From positions 19,062 through 83,061 of the forward strand of contig CAJFEW010000009.1 in NCBI GenBank assembly GCA_904374805.1: a stretch of DNA of 64,000 bases, in the 5' to 3' direction. This DNA comes from an uncultured Neglectibacter sp. Its GTDB lineage: Bacteria > Bacillota > Clostridia > Oscillospirales > Acutalibacteraceae. The position numbers and the translations under genes are program-made. Below are positions 35,994 through 47,002 of this stretch, in pieces (position 1 is the stretch's first letter; the number at the start of each line of letters is the position of its first letter). The notes beneath the pieces are model-generated. The model saw only the letters and a list, made by a program, of their open reading frames with translations, had not been told where the DNA came from and did not search any database.

Positions 35994-36669
35994 GGGCGGC
36001 CTCCTTCTCCGGGACCGGCTCCCGCTGGGAGGGCAGCCCCAGGTCTTGCAGGGACTCCTCCCGCAGATCGGCAATCCGCGCCATAATGGTGCGGCTGGCC
36101 CGGCGCAGCTGCATGCTGGACTCGTCGGCAATAGCCAGCTCCTGGGCGGAAAGAGGCTTGCCAAAGCGGATCAGTGTCTTTTTAAAGGGACCGGGGCGAA
36201 ACCCATCCCCTGCGGTAATGCACACAGGCACCACCGGGGCCTTGGTCTTGTAAGCCAGCAGCGCCGCCCCGGTTTTGGGTTTTAACAGCCGCCCGTCCTT
36301 GGAGCGGTGCCCTTCAATAAACACGCCTACCACACCGTTTTCCCCCAGCAGTGCGTACGCTTCCTCCAGGGCGTCCGTGCCCCCTGTGCCCCGTTTGACC
36401 GGAAAAGCCCCCAGGGCTCGGAACAGCCCTCCCAGGAACTTGTTTTGAAACAGCTCCTCTTTGGCCATATAAAACACCTGCCGGCTTTGGGAGAGCCCCA
36501 AAAGCACCGGATCCCGCTTGGCCAGATGGTTGCTGCACAGCAGCACCGGCCCCTCTTTGGGCACGTTCTCCGCGCCCACCACCTTCATGCGGAACACCAG
36601 GTGGAAATACCACCACAAAAGAATCTGTCCCACCAGATACAGCGCTCTCTTGCGCTTGGCTTTTCTCAT
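35983..36669 (-). CDS. plsC: 1-acyl-sn-glycerol-3-phosphate acyltransferase
   Basis: 228 residues. Acyltransferase motif I as SNHLAKRDP (His and Asp of HX4D), motif II GAFPVKRG and motif III FIEGHRSKDG (Ile where Pro is common). An N-terminal hydrophobic helix (about 9-27) anchors it. It makes phosphatidic acid. The ATG follows GAAGGGG. It lies between cmk and ispH-rpsA, a gene order common in Clostridia, and overlaps the latter by 11 bp. Confidence 0.92.
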   Translation of the reverse strand: MRKAKRKRALYLVGQILLWWYFHLVFRMKVVGAENVPKEGPVLLCSNHLAKRDPVLLGLSQSRQVFYMAKEELFQNKFLGGLFRALGAFPVKRGTGGTDALEEAYALLGENGVVGVFIEGHRSKDGRLLKPKTGAALLAYKTKAPVVPVCITAGDGFRPGPFKKTLIRFGKPLSAQELAIADESSMQLRRASRTIMARIADLREESLQDLGLPSQREPVPEKEAAHEG

Positions 36670-36742
36670 GGCTGTAACCCCTTCCCATGGATACTAAAAT
36701 GCAACACGATTTTTCCCACAACCAATTCCACTTGTTTCTGCT

Positions 36743-37405
36743 TTAAAGCCGTTCCCGCACCAGAGCTACCAGCCGCCGGACGGATTCCTCAAACGTGTAG
36801 GAGGAATTGTCCAGCAGCACCGCGTCCTCCGCCGGGCGCAGCGGGGCGGTTTCCCGGTGGGAGTCCTGGTAGTCCCGCTGCTGTATGTCCCGGAGAATGG
36901 ACGCATAGTCCGCCTGCTGGCCTGCCTTTTCCAGCTGGGCCACCCGCCGCCTGGCGCGCTCTTCCGGAGAGGCGGTGAGGAACACCTTCAGCTGGGCATG
37001 GGGCAGCACCACAGTGCCAATATCCCGGCCGTCCATGAGCACGTTGTTTTCCGCCGCCAAATCCCGCTGCAGCTGCAGCAGATAGGCCCGCACCGCCGGA
37101 ATGGCCGAGCAGGCCGAAGTGGCCATGGACACCTCCGGCGTGCGGATGAGAGCGGTGACGTCCTCCCCGTTTAAAAGCATTTTCTGCCCCTGCTGGGTGT
37201 ATTCCAGGCTCACCTGTACCTGGGGGAGCAACGCCTCCACCGCCGAAGCCTGGTGGGGATCCACCCCCTGGCGCAGCACATACAGGGCGATGGTGCGGTA
37301 AATGGCCCCGGTGTCCACATAGACAAAGCCCAGTTCCTGGGCCGCAGCCTTGGCCACACTGCTCTTCCCCGCTCCGGCGGGACCGTCGATTGCAACAGCA
37401 AACAT
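36743..37405 (-). CDS. cmk: Cytidylate kinase
   Basis: 220 residues. P-loop DGPAGAGKSSVAK, VYVDTGAIYRTIAL and MDGRDIGTVVLP are textbook for CMP/dCMP kinase. It is the first gene of cmk-plsC-ispH/rpsA, with a 73-nt gap to plsC. The tandem repeat array begins about 30 nt upstream of its start, so its promoter must lie in or beyond that array. Confidence 0.96.
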   Translation of the reverse strand: MFAVAIDGPAGAGKSSVAKAAAQELGFVYVDTGAIYRTIALYVLRQGVDPHQASAVEALLPQVQVSLEYTQQGQKMLLNGEDVTALIRTPEVSMATSACSAIPAVRAYLLQLQRDLAAENNVLMDGRDIGTVVLPHAQLKVFLTASPEERARRRVAQLEKAGQQADYASILRDIQQRDYQDSHRETAPLRPAEDAVLLDNSSYTFEESVRRLVALVRERL

Positions 37406-37437
37406 AAACTATCCTCTCCCTCTTTTTCTCTCCGCCC

Positions 37438-37914
37438 TACAACCTGCAAGTTTTTGGAAAAACTTCATTTAAACTTTTTCTTTGTTCTCTACCTGCCGGG
37501 CCAGGCCTTACAACCTGCAAGTTTTTGGAAAAACTTCATTAAAACTTTTTCTCTGTTCTCAACCTGCCGGACCGGGCCTTACAACCTGCAAGTTTTTTGA
37601 AAAAACTTCATTAAAACTTTTTCTCTGCTCTCTACCTACCGGACCGGGCCTTACAGCCTGCAAGTTTTTGGAAAAAACTTCATTAAAACTTTTTCTCTGT
37701 TCTCAACCTGCCGGACCGGGCCTTACAACCTGCAAGTTTTTGGAAAAAACTTCATTAAAACTTTTTCTTTGCTCTCTACCTACCGGGCCGGCGGCCTAGG
37801 GCCCGGCCCATCCGGCCTTGCCCCTGGAAGCCTTGGGCTGCGCCCCCTCAGGCCGTAGGGCTCTGCCCTACAACCCGCAAGTTTTTTGAAAAAAACTTGA
37901 CCAAAAACTTTTAT
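37438..37914. repeat. Tandem array of 71-72 bp repeats
   Basis: Five near-identical units begin at 37438, 37509, 37580, 37652 and 37724. Each opens TACAACCTGCAAGTTTTT and contains the palindrome AAGTTTTTGGAAAAACTT (with small variants), AAAACTTTTTCT and CTACC(T/G)(A/G)CCGG.CCGGGCC. After a diverged GC-rich stretch (37795-37868) a sixth, degenerate copy starts at 37869 and runs into the last codons of the flavoprotein gene. The open frames across the array just repeat with it and are not genes. Confidence 0.9.
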
Positions 37915-39143
37915 TTGCCGGGGACGTTGCTGCCTGCCAGTCTTCCGGTGGCAAAGGCTATTTGCAGATTGTAGCCGCCGGTGTAGGCGTCGGCGTCGAT
38001 CATTTCTCCGGCAACGTACAGGCCTTTCACCAGCTTGGACTCCATGGTCTGGGGAGAAAGCTCCTTCAAACTCACCCCGCCGCTGGTGACGATGGCCTCG
38101 GCAAGGGGCCGGAAGCCCTCCACTTCCACCGAGAAGTCCCGCAAAAGGGCCAGCAAAGCCCGGCGCTGCTCCTTGGTGACAGAGTGGCACCGGGTTTCCC
38201 CAGGGATGCCGCTGCGCTTGACCACCACAGGAATCAGTTTTTGGGGCAGCAGTTCCTCTAGAGAATTGGCGAAAATTTTATTTTTATGCGCCTCCAGATC
38301 CCGGAGAAGCCGGGCGTCCAGCTGCTGGTCTGTCAAGGCAGGCTTCAGGTCCATATGGACGGTGTACTTTCCCGGCTCCATGGGCTGCAAGTGGGCGGAA
38401 GCGCTGAGGATGGTGGGCCCGGAAAGCCCAAAGTGGGTGAACAGCAGTTCCCCAAAATCCTGGTACACCGGTTTCTTTTTTCCCTTTTGGGTGACTTTTA
38501 CCCCCACATTGCGCAAAGAGAGCCCCATGAGCTCCCTGCACCAGGTCCCCCGCTCCACCAGGGGCACCAGAGAGGGAGTGGGCGTTACAATGGTGTGGCC
38601 CAAGGCCGCCGCCAGCTGGTACCCGTCTCCGTTCGAGCCGGTGCCCGGATAGGAGGCGCCCCCGCAGGCTAAAAGCACCGCCCGGCCCCGGTACACTCCG
38701 GCAGCGGTCTTCACACCGGTTGCCGCTCCCTGCTCCGTCAAAACCTCCGTCACCGTCTCCCGAACAACGGTGGCCCCGGCGGCGTAGCGCTCCAAGGCGT
38801 CGGCGATGTCGTGGGCGTTGTCCGACACAGGGAACACCCGCCGGCCTCGCTCGGTCTTCAAAGGCACGCCCAACCCTTCAAAAAAGTCTATGGTGTCCTG
38901 GGGGGAAAAGGCGGACAAGGCTCCATACAGGAACCTGCCTCCCCGGGGACAGGCGGCCACCACTTCCTCCACAGGGCACTGGTTTGTCACATTGCAGCGG
39001 CCCTTCCCTGTGATACGCACCTTGCGCCCCAGCTGCCGGTTTTTGTCGAACAGGCACACAGAAAGCCCCCTGCTCAAGGCCGTGCCTGCAGCCATGAGCC
39101 CGGCGGCGCCGCCGCCCACAATCAAAATGTCATAGGTATTCAA
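37911..39143 (-). CDS. NAD(P)/FAD-dependent oxidoreductase (YhiN/HI0933 family)
   Basis: 410 residues. FAD-binding GGGAAGLMAA, the family motif GRKVRITGKGRCNVTN, and a C-terminal GGVSLKELSPQTMESK and ETGGYNLQ-like segment (DAYTGGYNLQIAFATG). Function in the cell is poorly known; some relatives act on modified bases or small amines. The start is TTG at 39143, just after the RpiR gene stop, with AAGGGC about 10 nt upstream. The last codons overlap the degenerate sixth unit of the 71-bp array. Confidence 0.9.
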   Translation of the reverse strand: MNTYDILIVGGGAAGLMAAGTALSRGLSVCLFDKNRQLGRKVRITGKGRCNVTNQCPVEEVVAACPRGGRFLYGALSAFSPQDTIDFFEGLGVPLKTERGRRVFPVSDNAHDIADALERYAAGATVVRETVTEVLTEQGAATGVKTAAGVYRGRAVLLACGGASYPGTGSNGDGYQLAAALGHTIVTPTPSLVPLVERGTWCRELMGLSLRNVGVKVTQKGKKKPVYQDFGELLFTHFGLSGPTILSASAHLQPMEPGKYTVHMDLKPALTDQQLDARLLRDLEAHKNKIFANSLEELLPQKLIPVVVKRSGIPGETRCHSVTKEQRRALLALLRDFSVEVEGFRPLAEAIVTSGGVSLKELSPQTMESKLVKGLYVAGEMIDADAYTGGYNLQIAFATGRLAGSNVPGK

Positions 39144-39146
39144 ACG

Positions 39147-40019
39147 TCAGCTGCCCTTCTCATCCACTTTTTCGTAGATGCCGTATTCATCCCAAATGCT
39201 CTCAATCTTCCGCAGCGTGTCCGCCACCTGTTCCTTCTTCCGAATGGCCACGGTGACAATCAGCGCGTTGATAATGCTCAGCGGCCCCACCAGGGAGTCC
39301 ACAAAGGAGACCATGTCGCTGCGGGCAAGCAGCACGTGGGAGGCGTACTGGGCCAAAGGCGACAGGGGGCTGTCCGTAATGGCCACGGTGGTGGCGCTGC
39401 GGGAGGAGGCGTACTTCATGGTTTTGACCGCCTTCTTGGAGTACCGGGGAAAGCTGATGGCAATCACCGCGTCCCCTTCCCCCACGTGGACCATCTGCTG
39501 CAGAATGGTGGCTTCGCTGGTGGCCTCCACCAGGTGAACTGTGTCAAACACCAGGCGCAGATAGTGGGCCATAAAGGTGGCAAGGGCCAGAGAGCTGCCC
39601 GCCCCCAGCACAAACACCTTTTTGGCGTTTACCAAAGCGTCCGCCGCCTGGTAGAACGCCTCGTGGTCCACATTTTCCTTGGTGCGCTTTAAAATGTCGA
39701 TGTCCTGGTCCAGCACCTCGTCCAAAAGCCGGTCCATGGGGATGGTACTGGAAGTCCGCTCCAAGCGCTGGACGCTGGTCATCTTGCTGCGGATCATCTC
39801 CTGCATGGCCTGCTGAAGAGCAGGGTAGCCGGAGTAGCCAATTTCCGTGGCAAACCGCACCACAGTGGACTCGCTGACCCCCACGGTCTGCCCCAGTTTG
39901 GAGGCTGTCATAAAGGCCACCTGCTCCGAGTGTTCCTCAATGTACCGGGCGATCATCCGCTGTCCCTTGGAGAAGGTGCCGCTCTTTTGGCGAATGCGCT
40001 CGGCAAGCTGGCTGTTCAT
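39147..40019 (-). CDS. MurR/RpiR family transcriptional regulator
   Basis: 290 residues. An N-terminal HTH_6 domain (about 1-77: MTASKLGQTVGVSESTVVRFATEIGYSG written in parts) is followed by a SIS sugar-phosphate domain (about 125-255: VFVLGAGSSLALA, IAISFPRYSKKAV). Such regulators sense phosphosugars. The target is unknown; the flavoprotein gene 3 nt downstream may be co-regulated. The ATG at 40019 follows GGAAGGAAG. A set of three matching inverted arms lies 110-160 nt upstream. Confidence 0.9.
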   Translation of the reverse strand: MNSQLAERIRQKSGTFSKGQRMIARYIEEHSEQVAFMTASKLGQTVGVSESTVVRFATEIGYSGYPALQQAMQEMIRSKMTSVQRLERTSSTIPMDRLLDEVLDQDIDILKRTKENVDHEAFYQAADALVNAKKVFVLGAGSSLALATFMAHYLRLVFDTVHLVEATSEATILQQMVHVGEGDAVIAISFPRYSKKAVKTMKYASSRSATTVAITDSPLSPLAQYASHVLLARSDMVSFVDSLVGPLSIINALIVTVAIRKKEQVADTLRKIESIWDEYGIYEKVDEKGS

Positions 40020-40127
40020 GTTCTTCCTTCCTTTCCTTCCGCTCCCCGGCCGGCTGGGCCGGGGCCGTGGCCTCTGCCACGGCAAGCAAAACATACAGAT
40101 TCATTTTACGGCGTTCTCCTGCAAAAA

Positions 40128-40179
40128 GCAAGAGATTTCCTCATTTTTCCCGTATCTCTTGCATTTTTTTGCAAGATCT
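40128..40179. promoter_or_regulatory. Three-arm inverted repeat upstream of the RpiR gene
   Basis: GCAAGAGAT (40128-40136), ATCTCTTGC (40154-40162) and GCAAGATCT (40171-40179) can pair in two mutually exclusive ways. This could be an operator for the RpiR regulator or a switch in its leader; the sequence alone does not decide. Confidence 0.5.
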
Positions 40180-40208
40180 GTTTTGCCCCTATTCAAAACA
40201 GTTCCCGT

Positions 40209-40246
40209 AAAAAAGGACCGTCACGTACCCAGCGCGACAGTCCTTC
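40209..40246 (-). terminator. Terminator of the DUF5685-DnaJ-membrane protein operon
   Basis: On the minus strand, GGACTGTC / GACGGTCC around a 13-nt loop, followed by TTTTTTAC, about 20 nt after the membrane protein stop. Confidence 0.8.
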
Positions 40247-40267
40247 TTCCGTACCCCCAGAGGGGGG

Positions 40268-40807
40268 TTATTTTCCTCGCAGCAGTTTTCCCAGCCGGTC
40301 GTGGACCCGGTTTAAGTACTGCACAATCAGCCCTTCCAAGGCCAGGTCGTACACCACAAACACCACGTTTGCCAGCACCCACAGCACCACAGGCCCCGCC
40401 GGTCCTAAAATGGAAAGGGGCTCCAAGGGGATGCCCAAAGCGTACACGGAAAGCAGCACCTCCAGCACCACAGCCACGTTGAACACCAGCAGTTTCACTC
40501 CGTAGCGCAGCACCCGGCTGCGGATGCGTCCCACCACAGCAAACAGCGCGGGATAGTAGCCGAAAAACAGCAGATAGATCAGAAGAGCTTCCCGGTCCGG
40601 GGCAAACAAAAGGCCCAGCACACAGCACACCCCATACACCCCAAAAGCCCAAGGGAGCCCCACTTCCACCACCACGGGGATCAGCAGACATCCGGCAATG
40701 GCCGGCAGCGCAATGGTGGCCACCGGAACCACCCCTGTCAACAGGAAAAGCACCGTGGAAAGGGCGGCTATCACCCCGCAAAACGCTACTCTCATGGAAT
40801 TTTTCAC
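40268..40807 (-). CDS. Multi-pass membrane protein, possibly ECF S-component-like
   Basis: 179 residues with five or six membrane segments (about 5-30, 33-55, 57-75, 78-92, 104-128 and 140-168). The pattern VAFCGVIAALSTVLFLLTG and VPVATIALPAIAG resembles energy-coupling factor substrate-binding subunits, though no AxxxA signature is certain. The start is GTG at 40807, 8 nt after AAAGGAG and 16 nt downstream of the DnaJ gene stop, so the two are co-transcribed. The substrate is unknown. Confidence 0.75.
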   Translation of the reverse strand: MKNSMRVAFCGVIAALSTVLFLLTGVVPVATIALPAIAGCLLIPVVVEVGLPWAFGVYGVCCVLGLLFAPDREALLIYLLFFGYYPALFAVVGRIRSRVLRYGVKLLVFNVAVVLEVLLSVYALGIPLEPLSILGPAGPVVLWVLANVVFVVYDLALEGLIVQYLNRVHDRLGKLLRGK

Positions 40808-40823
40808 CGGTCTCTCTCCTTTC

Positions 40824-41447
40824 TCAGCAGCAGGAGATCAAATCGCCGCCCATGCATTCGCAGCAGCAGTCCGCGCAGATCAAGGAAGAGCATACATCGC
40901 AGGAATTGCACCCTCCCGCGTTCATATTTGTATTCGGGCGGTAGCCTCCATAGACGCCGCTGCCCTGGTTCATGGCCTGGTTTAAGGCGGCGCTGTACTC
41001 CGCGTTGCCAGGGTCCATCTGGCAAGCCCGGGAGAAGTGGTCCTTGGCCTCTTCCAACCAGCCCCGGCGGTAGAGCACAGAGCCTTTGAGAAAATACCAC
41101 TCCGCGTTGCGCCGCTCCGGCGGCACGCCGTTGAGGATCTGTTCCGCGTCCGCAATGCGCCCGGACATAATCAGGCTGCGCACATCGTTGAAGCCAGAGT
41201 CTCCCCGGCTTCCCACGTTGTTGTACGCCCCGGTGTATCCCCGGCCGCGGCTCCCTCCCTTGCGCTGGGCGGTGATGGTGTCGTAGGCCTCGTTGATCTC
41301 CTTCATCTTCTCATCCGCCAAGTCTTTTAAAGGGCTGTCCGCATACTGGTCCGGATGATACTTCTTCGCCAGCTTCCGGTAGGCGTCCTTCACCTCTTCG
41401 TCCGTGGCAGAGGGGGATACCCCCAACACTTTATACGGGTCTGTCAT
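40824..41447 (-). CDS. DnaJ-domain protein with Cys-rich tail
   Basis: 207 residues. J domain at about 3-65 with the HPD motif (KKYHPDQYA). A Gly/Arg-rich linker is followed by a TPR-like pair (about 100-155, AEWYFLKGSVLYRRGWLEEA). The tail carries at least nine Cys in 28 residues (CNSCDVCSSLICADCCCECM), a likely metal-binding cluster. It is probably a co-chaperone of DnaK with a dedicated client. It lies between a DUF5685 gene and a membrane protein gene. Confidence 0.88.
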   Translation of the reverse strand: MTDPYKVLGVSPSATDEEVKDAYRKLAKKYHPDQYADSPLKDLADEKMKEINEAYDTITAQRKGGSRGRGYTGAYNNVGSRGDSGFNDVRSLIMSGRIADAEQILNGVPPERRNAEWYFLKGSVLYRRGWLEEAKDHFSRACQMDPGNAEYSAALNQAMNQGSGVYGGYRPNTNMNAGGCNSCDVCSSLICADCCCECMGGDLISCC

Positions 41448-41543
41448 ACTCTGTCTCCTTTTTATCTTGACGGTCCGCCCTGGGCAGACCCAGAATTACC
41501 TTCGTTTCGTTCCACTGGTTCCGGTCTCTGGCACAACCCCGGC

Positions 41544-42461
41544 CTACCGCAGATCTTCCGGTTCGGGCCGACGCTTTTTCTTTTCCCGCACGTGCAGGAA
41601 CAAAATCTCCCGCTGCATCTCCGGCAGGCCCTTGTGCACCACGTTTTCCAAAATGGGCCCAAAATTCTGCAGGTCAATCAAATTGAACGCCAGCACCATC
41701 TGCGCCGCGGTGGCGTTGAGCACCTGGTTGCAGGCCTCCTCTGCGGTTTTGCGCTCTTCGGGCGTCAGCTCTGTCTTTCCGGAGAGGCCCAACCGGGAAA
41801 CAAAGGGGTTAAAGGCGCCCTCTTTCAAATCCTCCAGCAAGTCGTCAGCGGCATCCATCAAATAGATCCACCGGCCCAAGAAATAGCCGAAGCGTTCCAA
41901 GGCCGCCCCCTGCAGGGCGTTCTCCCCTGCCGCCTCTCGAAACAGGGCGGCGAGCAGCTGGGCTGTGGGCTCGGCGCAGGCGTCCACTCCCGCCTGTTCC
42001 CGCTCCGCCCGGCCTTGCCCCTCCATGGCTTTTTGGGCCTCCTGGGCCAGAAAGGGATACTCTGCCTCCGCCTTTTTGGCCCTGCGGGCCACAAAGGGCA
42101 GAAACAGCCGGCTGCCCAGAGACTTCCAGAAGCTGTCGTCGGCCACATTGTCCCGGAGTTTGTGGGCAGTCAGCAGCACGGACAAAGCCGCCGCCTTGTG
42201 ATAGGCTTCCCCTGAGCACTCCAAAAAATCGCATTTTTTAAGAGGGTTCATCACGCACCGGCCGTGGCGGACGGAAGGAGTCCCCCCCTCTACAGACAAA
42301 AGCAGCAGGGCATAAAAGGTGCAGTCGTAGCTCAATGTGAAGGAAGCGAGCCTGCCGTAGTGCTCTTTCAGGGCATGGCACACCTGGCAATACGAGGCTT
42401 TGTACTGCTCATACTCCCGGACCAGCAGCTCCGATTTAAAGGGGCGCACATAGCCAAACAT
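41544..42461 (-). CDS. DUF5685 family protein
   Basis: 305 residues. The start MFGYVRPFKSELLVREYE and KASYCQVCHALKEHYG (paired Cys) fit the DUF5685 family, whose function is unknown. The sequence is largely helical, with a lysine-rich end (VREKKKRRPEPEDLR). The ATG at 42461 is chosen for family fit; a GTG at 42470 has a slightly better ribosome-site distance. DUF5685 and DnaJ-like genes often occur together in Clostridia, suggesting a joint role, possibly in assembly of a cofactor protein. Confidence 0.83.
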   Translation of the reverse strand: MFGYVRPFKSELLVREYEQYKASYCQVCHALKEHYGRLASFTLSYDCTFYALLLLSVEGGTPSVRHGRCVMNPLKKCDFLECSGEAYHKAAALSVLLTAHKLRDNVADDSFWKSLGSRLFLPFVARRAKKAEAEYPFLAQEAQKAMEGQGRAEREQAGVDACAEPTAQLLAALFREAAGENALQGAALERFGYFLGRWIYLMDAADDLLEDLKEGAFNPFVSRLGLSGKTELTPEERKTAEEACNQVLNATAAQMVLAFNLIDLQNFGPILENVVHKGLPEMQREILFLHVREKKKRRPEPEDLR

Positions 42462-42669
42462 ACCACACCGCACCCCGAAGGGCTTCCTTTCTGGCGGGGG
42501 GGAATCCCCGCCGTTTTCCCCGCCGGAGGGCAGGCAAGCTGCGCCCAACGGGGATTGCGGATTTTATTGTATCCCATTCCCGCCCTCAGGTGTTGAACAC
42601 ATTGTAAACAATTATAGTCGAAAAAGGGGGAAAAAGCAAGAAAAACCGGGGTTTTGGGCAGGTAAAATG

Positions 42670-42692
42670 AAAAAAGGAAGGCGTTGCCTTCC
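42670..42692 (-). terminator. Terminator after the two-repeat lipoprotein gene
   Basis: GGAAGGC / GCCTTCC hairpin followed by TTTTTT on the minus strand, 17 nt after the stop. Confidence 0.8.
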
Positions 42693-42708
42693 CTTTTCAC
42701 TTATCAGT

Positions 42709-43584
42709 TCACACCCAAAAAGACATACTCGGCTTCTGCCAGCCTGCCAGGACCCCATACATCCATTCCCCTTCCAGCAAGGTGAAGGTGTTCCCCTCCA
42801 AGGATACCTCCCGGGTTTCCCCCTGGGCATTTTGGGCGGTAACTGAAGGAGGCATATAGGGCTCCGTCCCCTCCCAGGTGAGGGTCGCCTGCCCCGTGCC
42901 CTCCAACCGGGGAAGCTGCTCCCAGATGGCCTCCGCCTGGGGGAAAAGCTCGCCGCTCTGCTCCGCCTGATAGGTCCCATCCTCCTGGAGGACATCCCAG
43001 ATAGACCCTGTCACCAAAGCTTCCGTCTGGGCTTCCCCGCAGGACACCGTCAACGCAGGGGGCGCCTCCGGGATGGCCTCCCACGCCGCGGCTGCTTTCT
43101 CCCCGCTGAGGACATACACGCAGTAGCTGGCGTTTCCGCTGCCCAGTTCTTCCTCCCACTGGGCGGAAATCTCGTAGATCCAGCCGCCCTCCTTCAACGA
43201 AAAGCCCTCCCCCTCCCAGGGGACCTCTGTGCTTTCAGCAGAAACATTGCCCAGGTCCTCTTCCGGCCAGCAGCAAACGGAAACGCTCTCCGGCGCGGAG
43301 GAGCCTTCCCAAAGAAGGGTGGCCTGCCCGTCCCCCAGAACCGGGGAAAGCTGGGCATCCAAAGGGTGTATACTGTCCGCCACAACCGCCACCCTCTGGC
43401 CGCTTTTGGTGGGGTACTCCCAGCCGTAGGAACCCGAGCGCAGCAAGGCTTGGGTCTTCCCCGTGGAAAGGGTCAGTTCCGGCGGCTGAGTCAAAGCGCC
43501 CTCCTTGGGCTGATCCCCCTGGCAGCCGCAAAGCATCCCCAGGCACAACCCCAAACACACCAACAGGCTAAACAGCTTTTTCAT
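42709..43584 (-). CDS. Lipoprotein with an internal domain duplication
   Basis: 291 residues from the ATG at 43584, 5 nt after GGAGG. The signal peptide ends in a lipobox (GMLCGC). The mature part contains two related halves of about 110 residues. Each has LT(L/V)S.G, then GQATL.WEG..P....V, then SLEG- or SLKEG-type strands, and ends G.W.Y....W. The halves suggest two immunoglobulin- or beta-sandwich-like units. No known family. It is monocistronic, with a terminator on each side. Confidence 0.78.
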   Translation of the reverse strand: MKKLFSLLVCLGLCLGMLCGCQGDQPKEGALTQPPELTLSTGKTQALLRSGSYGWEYPTKSGQRVAVVADSIHPLDAQLSPVLGDGQATLLWEGSSAPESVSVCCWPEEDLGNVSAESTEVPWEGEGFSLKEGGWIYEISAQWEEELGSGNASYCVYVLSGEKAAAAWEAIPEAPPALTVSCGEAQTEALVTGSIWDVLQEDGTYQAEQSGELFPQAEAIWEQLPRLEGTGQATLTWEGTEPYMPPSVTAQNAQGETREVSLEGNTFTLLEGEWMYGVLAGWQKPSMSFWV

Positions 43585-43644
43585 GGTATCCTCCAACCTT
43601 TCACAGATATTCTACCATTTCCCTCCAACTTCCTACAAGTCTAC

Positions 43645-43673
43645 AAAAAAGGAGAGGATACAATCTCCTCTCC
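43645..43673 (-). terminator. Terminator of the uvrB-uvrA operon
   Basis: GGAGAGGA / TCCTCTCC with a 7-nt loop and TTTTTT after it on the minus strand, 10 nt beyond the uvrA stop. Confidence 0.85.
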
Positions 43674-43682
43674 CAATTTTGG

Positions 43683-46447
<2,765 letters not shown>

Positions 46448-46461
46448 GGCAGTTTCCTCTC

Positions 46462-46984
46462 TCACAATTTCTTTTCCAAAGCATACTCAAACAACCGCTT
46501 CCCATCCAGAACCATTTCACCGAAAGTACCCGGCAGCTGGGAAAAGCCCGCCTTCCGGTACAGGGCTATGGCAGGTTCGTTCTCGTGGGCCACATACAGG
46601 CGCAGATAGCCGGCCCCCAGCCCGCGGGCCAGCTCACCGATACGCTCCAGCGCCAGCCTGCCCAGACCCCGGCCGCCGTACGCCGCCGTACTCCACAGCG
46701 ATGCCAAACCGGTACAGGTACCGGGCCGGGGCGGACGGGTCCTCCCAGGGCACGTCCCCCTCCCCGTTGTCGTGGGCGGGCAGGGCAAAGGCCCCCGCCA
46801 AACGGTCCCCCTCCAGCAGCAGGTAAAGCTGGCCCTGCTCGATGTCTTTCCCCACAAAGTCCCGGGGATAGGTCTCGTCCCACACACTCCAACCCTCCCG
46901 ATCCATGCGGGCCACCAGGGCGGCGTACATCTCTTTCACAGCGGGCAGGTCAGAAGGCTCTGCCCGGCGAACGCGCAATTCCAT
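46462..46984 (-). pseudogene. GNAT acetyltransferase, broken by a 10-bp tandem duplication
   Basis: The N-terminal part (ATG at 46984; [44 protein letters not shown]) and the C-terminal part ([32 protein letters not shown]) lie in different frames. Between them GCCGCCGTAC occurs twice in a row (46672-46681 and 46682-46691); removing one copy restores one frame of about 170 residues with the acetyl-CoA loop [10 protein letters not shown]. It lies 18 nt after uvrB and 14 nt before uvrA, in the same operon. Confidence 0.85.
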
Positions 46985-47002
46985 CTGTTTCCCTCTTTTC
47001 CC

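Noticed and set aside
37253..37799. Open frames with a repeated YNLQVFGKTSLKLFLCS-type peptide.
   Set aside because: They simply translate the 71-72 bp tandem repeat; no start signal and no family.
37438..37914. CRISPR array.
   Set aside because: The whole 71-72 bp unit is repeated with no unique spacers, and no cas gene is nearby.
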